DNA from: Nitzschia sp. DOCU1
Taxonomy: Eukaryota; Bacillariophyta; Bacillariophyceae; Bacillariales; Bacillariaceae
Assembly (NCBI GenBank): GCA_951394045.1
Contig: OX595990.1
Location: forward strand, 1,054,001 to 1,118,000
Direction of reading: 5' to 3'
Length of the DNA: 64,000 nt
In this document: piece by piece, positions 57,914 to 64,000 of the stretch
How positions within the stretch are numbered: the first letter of the stretch is position 1
Layout of the letters: each line of letters starts with the position of its first letter
The notes under the pieces: generated by a model
Seen by the model: only the letters and a program-made list of their open reading frames with translations
Told to the model about the DNA's origin: nothing
Databases searched by the model: none
Made by a program: the position numbers and the translations under genes

Positions 57914-59836
57914 CTACAGTGTGGAGTATGGAATGTGCTCCAAATCCTCGCAGTCGGCCGGAAAGTTGGCGCAGATACTCTCAGCGGTCTTTTGAATAAG
58001 CTGTTCGCGTCGATCTTTGCCGTATCCAGTCCAATCGTTATTCTTCGGTCGTACGTAGTGCCTTGCCACTGTTCCTTTGTCGTAGCGAAATTCATGGTCA
58101 AGGGCCTTAGTGTATAGAATTGCATTTGCTTGGTGCTGAAGTACCCAGTGCAAGTAGGACTGATCACTATGGTCCTTCCAACCAAATAGATGCGCACCAT
58201 TGAGCCCATTGGCGGTTCGCTTTAGCCACTGCTTGGCAATTTTGGCCGTCGTGTTATGCTTCAAATTCCAAAGTGTTATTCCATTGTTGATATTCCATGT
58301 ATGTGTCGTATCATTCGCGTTGACCTTCTGCGCTGCTAGCATATCATCATCGCCTAGAAGAGTGGTCACGTCGTAAGAAAAGTTGTACATCAGAGTGTCG
58401 GCATCCAGTATCAGTATCTGGTCATATTCTGTGTTCTTTGACAATGCCCAGATGAGCAGGGGGATCTTGTTGTGCATTGAGCGGTATTGGGGCAGTTCGC
58501 AGTTGTTCAAGTCCGTTTCTAGAGAGAGTGCAGCTCCTTGTACAGCCAGATAGTCGTGCCTCCATTTGCGAGCGTACGCTTTGTTGAGGGGGGCTGTCGC
58601 CTCTAACAAACTAGCATAAGTACCAAACGATGAGTACTGCGCGATCAACAAGCGCTTCGACGCAGGAGTGGTAATATTCCCAGAATACATGATCAAATCC
58701 CATACTGATTTTCTCCGAGGTGTGCAGTTGACCAATGCCGATACATTCCCAATAACAACTGTGTAGTTTTTCCTGTCAAGGTCGCTTTCTTTTATCTGAA
58801 ACTTGCTGCAGACCTCTCGGACAGTATCCATAATCCTGTCTTCACGGGTATCAAGGCCCGTGTCCACCCACGAACGATCATTTGATCGTTGAAAATGTTT
58901 TATCCGAGTCCCATCGCGGTAGTAGAACTCTTCCCAGACACTCGAAATACTTGAAATGCGTCTTTCATCGTTTAGAACCTGACGGAGATAGTACTGGTCG
59001 CCCCGATAGGGACGGTTGTCGGGAATACCATCTCGACACGCCTTGCTCCAGTCTCGGGCTACAGAGAAAGTCATTGGATGATGTAGGTTCCACAACGTGA
59101 CACCATTGTTGATACTTTTCGTTGCAACTGGATCATCTTGGAGCGTACGCTGCGCTACCAGCATTGTCTCGTTCGATAAAAGGCGGGTAATATCATAGCT
59201 GAAATCGTAAATCAAAGTATCGGCATCCAGAAGTAGCAACTGATCATATTGATCCTTTCTGTTCAGCGCTGTCAACAAAATATCAATTTTGTTGAACCTC
59301 GATCGTTCTTCTGGTGGGGTGCAATTCGCATCCCATTGCAATATCATGGTTGTTCCTTGCAGAATGACAATATCATGGTTCCAGGCTTCGGCGTAAGCCT
59401 TGTTGATCGGCGAAGTTAACTCTAGCAAACGTGCGTATTGGCCAAAAGCCGAGTACGTTGCAACAAGAAGGCGTTTCTGTGCTTGTTGTTTGTTTTTGTT
59501 CGTGTTGTTGCTGAAGTAATGCCACTCCCAAATCGGTTCGAGCAACGGGCCGTCGTCGCAGACTCTGGGGAAGATCACTGTGTCATTGCCGTCCGGTTTT
59601 TCTACAAAGTTTTCCACAACTGAAGGAGAACTTATGTCAGACAAGTCCTTTTGATCCCATGAAGTCGATAAAAGCCCGATTGAATCGGTTGGTGAAAGCA
59701 TGAAGTGTGACAGTTTCAACGAGAAAATGTTGCTGAGCAATGACAGGACGGCCATCACTAACCCAGCCAGCCAGGCTGTATTCTTTACTCGTCGGCATTT
59801 CGTCTGCGGGGCACGCTTTTGCAACTGCGCCGTCAT
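57914..59836 (-). CDS. GT34-like glycosyltransferase with two tandem domains (copy 2)
   Basis: 640 residues. Signal anchor at about 22-42 (WLAGLVMAVLSLLSNIFSL). Both domains look complete. Domain 1 has KRLLVATYSAFGQYARLLEL, LLLLDADTLIYDFSYDI, SINNGVTLWNLHHPM and RGDQYYLRQVL. Domain 2 has KRLLIAQYSSFGTYASLLEA, ILILDADTLMYNFSYDV, NINNGITLWNLKH and DQSYLHWVL. The DxD metal site and INNG acceptor-loop block occur in each, unlike copy 1, whose first domain is degenerate. The two genes are adjacent and on the same strand, consistent with tandem duplication of an already double-domain ancestor. Cys residues in TPPEER and ELPQYR positions (ANCTPP, NNCELP) are shared between domains. Confidence 0.85.
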   Translation of the reverse strand: MTAQLQKRAPQTKCRRVKNTAWLAGLVMAVLSLLSNIFSLKLSHFMLSPTDSIGLLSTSWDQKDLSDISSPSVVENFVEKPDGNDTVIFPRVCDDGPLLEPIWEWHYFSNNTNKNKQQAQKRLLVATYSAFGQYARLLELTSPINKAYAEAWNHDIVILQGTTMILQWDANCTPPEERSRFNKIDILLTALNRKDQYDQLLLLDADTLIYDFSYDITRLLSNETMLVAQRTLQDDPVATKSINNGVTLWNLHHPMTFSVARDWSKACRDGIPDNRPYRGDQYYLRQVLNDERRISSISSVWEEFYYRDGTRIKHFQRSNDRSWVDTGLDTREDRIMDTVREVCSKFQIKESDLDRKNYTVVIGNVSALVNCTPRRKSVWDLIMYSGNITTPASKRLLIAQYSSFGTYASLLEATAPLNKAYARKWRHDYLAVQGAALSLETDLNNCELPQYRSMHNKIPLLIWALSKNTEYDQILILDADTLMYNFSYDVTTLLGDDDMLAAQKVNANDTTHTWNINNGITLWNLKHNTTAKIAKQWLKRTANGLNGAHLFGWKDHSDQSYLHWVLQHQANAILYTKALDHEFRYDKGTVARHYVRPKNNDWTGYGKDRREQLIQKTAESICANFPADCEDLEHIPYSTL

Positions 59837-60487
59837 GGTGGAAGCGACTTGGTGAGGGTTAGAGACCAGAAGTATGGTGTAAAACCCACTTTCTTTGTCA
59901 ACTTTGGTCTTGCGATGGCAAGCAAGATGTGCAACATCTCTCTCGCCGAACTGGGCGGACGTCGGTTATCATCAGGCTGGCTAATTTTTTCGTGCAGACG
60001 AGCAACGACCGGGTCCCCACGTAGCGTTTTACAGATTTTACAACACTTATGCATGACTGGAAATAGGCATCTCACTATTCCGACGACCCATTCGACTCTG
60101 AGATTACTGCATTCGTGACAAAAAGGAGAGAGTGATATGAGAGGAGACATCATGCTTGTTCGCTTTCTACTAACAATCAGGACTAGGACAGGTGTAGTAC
60201 CATAAAAAGTGCAATACAGAACTGGTATGAATGATTCTGGATAGAGCACACCTACAGCTACGCTCCTACAGCTGCAGCTAGACATCACCGGACGCTCAGC
60301 TCTACCATCGTCAATATTTCTCACGAAACCTAAAAATTGGGATGTTTCCAAAACCGGTGGTATTTGAATTGTATCATCTATTTATCAGAACTACCGGGGC
60401 AATTAGCAAATTGTTCCATAGGTCTAACGATTATTTTTTCCTTATCAAAGCATTTTGACCTCATGGCATAGCGAACGCGATATATAT
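59837..60487. other. Intergenic
   Basis: 5' flank of GT34-like copy 2 and 3' flank of the KAS II gene. A 172-codon minus-strand frame (59833-60351) overlaps the promoter and has no family resemblance; I do not call it. Around 60241-60275 there is a short repeat of cctacagctacgctcctaca type. Confidence 0.45.
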
Positions 60488-62241
60488 TTACTCTTCATAT
60501 TTGTCGAAGACGAGAGCACAGTTCGTTCCTCCAAATCCAAAGCTGTTGGACATCGCTCGCTTGAAGGGGCCGTCCTTTCTCTTGGTGAGGATGTTCATGC
60601 CCTCGGCCTCGTCGACAAGTTCTTCAATGTTAGCGGATTCGGCCATGAAGTCGTTGTTCATCATGAGGATGGTGTAGATAGCCTCGTGGACACCAGCAGC
60701 TCCGAGAGCGTGTCCACTCAGAGACTTGGTGGATCCAACATTTGGTTGGTATCCCACCCTGGTAAAAAGTCTCTTGATGGCCCCGAGCTCGGCAACGTCA
60801 CCCACGGGGGTAGAGGTTCCGTGCGTGTTGATGTAGTCAACAGGTTTATCACCGCCGTGTCGCTTAGCGTCTTCCATGGCGGCCTCCATGCAGCGCTCTC
60901 CACCGACACCCGATGGAGCAACCATATCGTACCCATCGGAGTTGGCGGCGTATCCAACAAGCTCAGCGTAGATCTTAGCACCTCGCTTCTTGGCATGCTC
61001 CAACTCTTCCAGAACGATGATACCACCGCCACCAGCAATCACGAAACCGTCACGATTCTTGTCGAATGCCCGGGAAGCAATCTTTGGGTTCTCGTTGTAA
61101 GAGGTCGAAAGGGCACCCATACAGTCAAACATACTTGTGAATTCCCAGTTGACGTTTTCACCTGTTGTGATTTTGCGGATAAGTTAAAAGTGAGAAGAAG
61201 AACCAAAAGAAATGTTAACAAAGTGTTGCGACATGATATCGACTTACCAGCACCGCAGAAAGCAATATCACACTTGTTCAACAAAATTTGTTCCATTCCA
61301 GTACCAATGCAGTGGGCACCCGTACTGCAAGCACTGGAAATGGAATAGCTTGGTCCTTGGACTTTGAAGTTTGTGGCAAGAACGGCACTGCATGTAGATC
61401 CCATGGAACGCGTCACGCGGAAAGGTCCAACCTTGTTCTTCCAACGCTTTCCTCCTTCTTGCACGGCTTCCACTGTTTCAACAATGTCAGGAATGCTGGT
61501 ACCTCCTTGTCCGATGATAGCTGCAACGCGGGGGTTCTCTTCGTACTCTTCAGGCTTGAGGCCAGAATCCTGAATGGCGCGGTCCAATGCGACATAGGCA
61601 TACTTTGCATTGGTTCCCATGAAACGCAAAGCACCCTTAGGAATGAGTTCCTTGAAGTCGTCTTCCGTCAAAGCGGGAACTCCAGCAACCTGACTCTTGA
61701 TTCCAAGCTTTTCAAACTCCTCTTGGAAAGTAATGCCAGGGGTTGCTTCATGGAGAGACTTCTTGACGTCATCCAAAGTGTTTCCTAGGCACGACGTGAT
61801 TCCCATTCCAGTCACTACTACTCGTCGGTCAGCCATGCATAGTGATGTCAAACCCGTGCGCTGGCTATTTTTGGCACTAGCAGCTACATCGCAATGAAAG
61901 GAGCAATAGGATAATGTGAGAAAAACACGAATGCGCCAATCCCACAAACCAGTTAATTCTCAGCATGGGCACAGAACGAAAAATCAGCATTGGTCCCCAC
62001 CACAAGAGGCAAAATATGCCGCCAATGGATGATTTCGCCGTCTGTGCCAGCGGAAATGTGTTTCCACTCCAACAGAGGGTCAAAAATCCAATACAATGCC
62101 GTGGTCATGTGAGCACACACCTGAGCCACTACGAAGCCCCCATTTGGCAGATCCAACAAACGAGCTCCCCTGAGTGGATTGACTGTTGAAGGCGGCAGCC
62201 GGCGCAAAGGCCAGGATAAACACAGCAGATTGGATTTTCAT
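60488..62241 (-). CDS. fabF: Plastid 3-oxoacyl-ACP synthase II (KAS II)
   Basis: Three exons (62121-62241, 61248-61883 and 60488-61161) give 476 residues. Exon 1 encodes only the plastid targeting peptide: signal peptide [21 protein letters not shown]-like AAAFNSQS, then a Ser/Gly/Lys-rich transit part. A 237-nt intron separates it from the enzyme, which begins at [17 protein letters not shown]; the other intron is 86 nt. The thiolase-fold catalytic set is complete: [11 protein letters not shown] (Cys), [11 protein letters not shown] (His) and [12 protein letters not shown] (His), with [15 protein letters not shown] at the C-terminus. The enzyme elongates acyl-ACP with malonyl-ACP in plastid type II fatty acid synthesis. 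Divergent from the FabH gene across a 633-bp shared promoter. Confidence 0.92.
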
Positions 62242-62874
62242 TGTCGATGCGGACGAAGGAATTATGTTAGGATGTGAAATGAGATGTCTCCCCCTATCTT
62301 CGTCGTTCGATGCAGCCGTCGGCGAGCACTTCGGCGGGGACGTCGGTGATGACGAAATGATGATGTCGGGCCTTGCGTCGAGCGAGAAAGGTTTGTGACG
62401 GTTGAAAAGATCGGATGCAAGCATGAACTTCCAAAATGAGATTCTCTATTTATAAGCTTAAATTCTGTATTCAAAGGAATGTGGTCAGGTCACACATTTC
62501 CTATTGAGATCGCTGACGTCACTCACAGGCAGGTTATCGGGATGGCGAGATGTCGATCTTTGATTGGCGGAGTATCTTTTTCGGATGGATGGCCAGACTT
62601 CGATGGGTACGTGGTTTTTCAAGTTTCGTGCCGATCCACGAGAACCCATCGGATCGATCCGTCAATTGACGTCGATCTCAAGTCTGCTGATGGGTTTGCT
62701 GTAAAATTGATTGGCGACGACGGACGTTCGATCGGGACGGGGCGATCGCTGAGATTTGACATCATCATCATCTTTGGGCCCCAATTCTGGCCTGGTTGGA
62801 GTCTTTGTGATTCACGTAATTGCAACTCTCAAAGTCGTATAGTACTGACTTTTCTTGTACTAGCACTGTTGACA
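62242..62874. promoter_or_regulatory. Bidirectional promoter of fabF and fabH
   Basis: 633 bp between the two start codons. It contains a full palindromic CRE, TGACGTCA, at 62514-62521 and a second TGACGTC at 62667-62673. TGACGT elements are known to mediate CO2/cAMP and light responses in diatom promoters. The plus-strand frame is open from 62479 but the targeting peptide of fabH begins at 62875. Confidence 0.6.
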
Positions 62875-64000
62875 ATGAAATTTTCTGGAAGTTGCGTCGC
62901 TATTCTGTCCCTAGTATTGGGTTTGACAAATGCTGCATTTGTTCCAAACAGTATTGGCGCCACGACCTTCGTCGACCGCCGGTCGACACACTTGGACATG
63001 GCAGGATCTGGACGAATGACTTGTCGTCCCATTGGAGTTGGTCATGCTGCTCCTGAAAAGATTATTACCAATGTCGATTTGGAGTCCATCGTAGAAACTA
63101 GTGACGAATGGATCCAGACTAGGACTGGCATTGCGCAGCGAAGAGTCTTGACCGGTGATGAAAGTCTCCGTTCTTTAGGCGTAAAGGCTGCACAACAAGC
63201 ACTAAAAAACGCTGGTGTCAAGGCAGAAGATATTGATATGGTCATTTGTGCGACATCGAGCCCTGACGACATGTTTGGAGATGCCACTGCTATTGCGGCT
63301 GAACTTGGATGCACAACAGACACCATGGGATTCGACCTCACAGCGGCTTGCTCGGGATTTCTATTCGCTACTGCTACGGCAGGTCAGTTCCTGTCCGGCC
63401 CAACTTCAAAGATGAAGAACATTCTGGTCATTGGGGCTGATGCGCTGAGCCGGTGGATAGACTGGGACGATAGAAATGTTTGCATTTTGTTTGGTGACGG
63501 AGCCGGGGCCATGGTCATGACCAATGAAGGGGGCGATGACGAAGAATCAGGTATCCTTGGTTTCTCGGCACATTCAAATGGTAAAGGCTACCCCGACCTG
63601 AACTGTCTGTAAGTACAAATGCGAAGCTTCGGCGTTGCTGCTAAAATGCCGTGGTTGCTTATAGTCCTCTTCGTCTTGGTCTGTAGATACGCTGGTGTGC
63701 CTCGGGCAGTCAAAACCCCTGGAGGAGATACAATGGTTACAACAGGCAAGTACGCCAACGTAAAAATGAACGGCCAAGAAGTGTACAAATTCGCTACCCG
63801 AGAAGTCCCACGAGTGATCGAGGAAGCTCTCGAGTCCGCCGAACTGACAGCAGCAGACGTCGACTGGGTCTTGCTCCACCAAGCCAACATCCGTATTATG
63901 GAAGTCGTCGCCAAGCGGCTAAATATTCCAATGGAAAAAGTCATTCGAAACCTCGACAAGTACGGAAACACTAGCGCTGCCTCTATCCCCATTGCCTTGA
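62875..64000 (+). CDS. fabH: Plastid 3-oxoacyl-ACP synthase III (KAS III), 3' end outside window
   Basis: Exon 1 is 62875-63608 and exon 2 begins at 63687 (78-nt intron, GTAAGT donor, TGTAG acceptor). The window ends inside exon 2 after NTSAASIPIAL, so perhaps a few tens of residues are missing. A signal peptide (MKFSGSCVAILSLVLGLTNA) with the ASAF-like AAFVPN starts the plastid targeting. The enzyme part has MTCRPIGVGHAAPEKIITN, SDEWIQTRTGIAQRR and the catalytic Cys in TAACSGFLFAT. Exon 2 brings the His in LLHQANIRIMEVV and the Asn in KYGNTSAAS, so the Cys-His-Asn triad of KAS III is complete. It condenses acetyl-CoA with malonyl-ACP, the first step of plastid fatty acid synthesis. Confidence 0.92.

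Noticed and set aside
59833..60351. 172-codon minus-strand frame upstream of GT34-like copy 2
   Set aside because: Its composition is irregular and Cys-rich, no family is recognised, and its end overlaps the start of the real gene.
60455..61348. 297-codon open frame antisense to KAS II
   Set aside because: It overlaps the enzyme exons and an intron and has no recognisable domain. It is a shadow of the real gene.
1..64000. tRNA genes, rRNA, CRISPR arrays
   Set aside because: No tRNA A/B-box pair with a foldable cloverleaf, no rRNA segment and no regularly spaced direct repeats were noticed. The few gttcgaat-like strings lie inside coding exons.

Overview
The window looks like nuclear DNA of a diatom, probably a raphid pennate. 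The evidence is short GT-AG introns (about 64-92 nt, usually GTAAGT donors), plastid-targeted proteins whose signal peptides end in ASAF-like motifs (FabF, FabH, a lumenal protein), diatom-type LRR and PstS-like gene families, and an intact Ty1/copia (CoDi-like) retrotransposon. The species cannot be named from the sequence. No tRNA, rRNA or CRISPR was found.

Layout. 0-5 kb: a membrane-anchored LRR protein converges on a class II xylose isomerase. 5-13 kb: two tandem copies of a large type II membrane protein (GT-like N-terminal half plus alginate-lyase-like C-terminal half). They were made by a segmental duplication that also copied the 3' part of the neighbouring coiled-coil/cyclophilin-like gene and left a readable junction scar. 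13-25 kb: a DUF4336 protein, a thylakoid-lumen protein, a TraB protein, a PstS-like protein with a one-base frameshift, a SASA esterase, and mitochondrial propionyl-CoA carboxylase alpha. 26-35 kb: two related multi-span membrane proteins in convergent orientation, separated by a 7.1-kb copia element with 171-bp LTRs (3 differences), a 5-bp target duplication, an internal-tRNA type primer site, an extra ORF before gag, a frameshifted gag and an intact pol carrying a PDZ-like segment. 35-50 kb: a sulfotransferase, a PhoX-like phosphatase, a mitoferrin-like carrier, a small EF-hand protein, an SPX-VTC polyphosphate polymerase, a second PstS-like protein and a second PhoX-like protein. 50-64 kb: a second sulfotransferase, an ankyrin-like protein, a class 3 aldehyde dehydrogenase, two tandem double-domain GT34-like glycosyltransferases, and a divergent pair of plastid fatty-acid synthase genes (KAS II and KAS III; KAS III runs off the window end).

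How the genes fit together. Five genes belong to phosphorus handling: two PhoX-like, two PstS-like and one VTC polymerase. Four of them lie within 13 kb on the same strand. FabF and FabH share a divergent promoter and act in the same plastid pathway. The sulfotransferases, GT34-like enzymes, lyase-like proteins and esterase point to secretory-pathway or cell-surface polysaccharide work. Six gene families occur twice within 64 kb, so local duplication is a dominant theme. All exon structures are read from splice signals and reading frame only; no transcript data were available.
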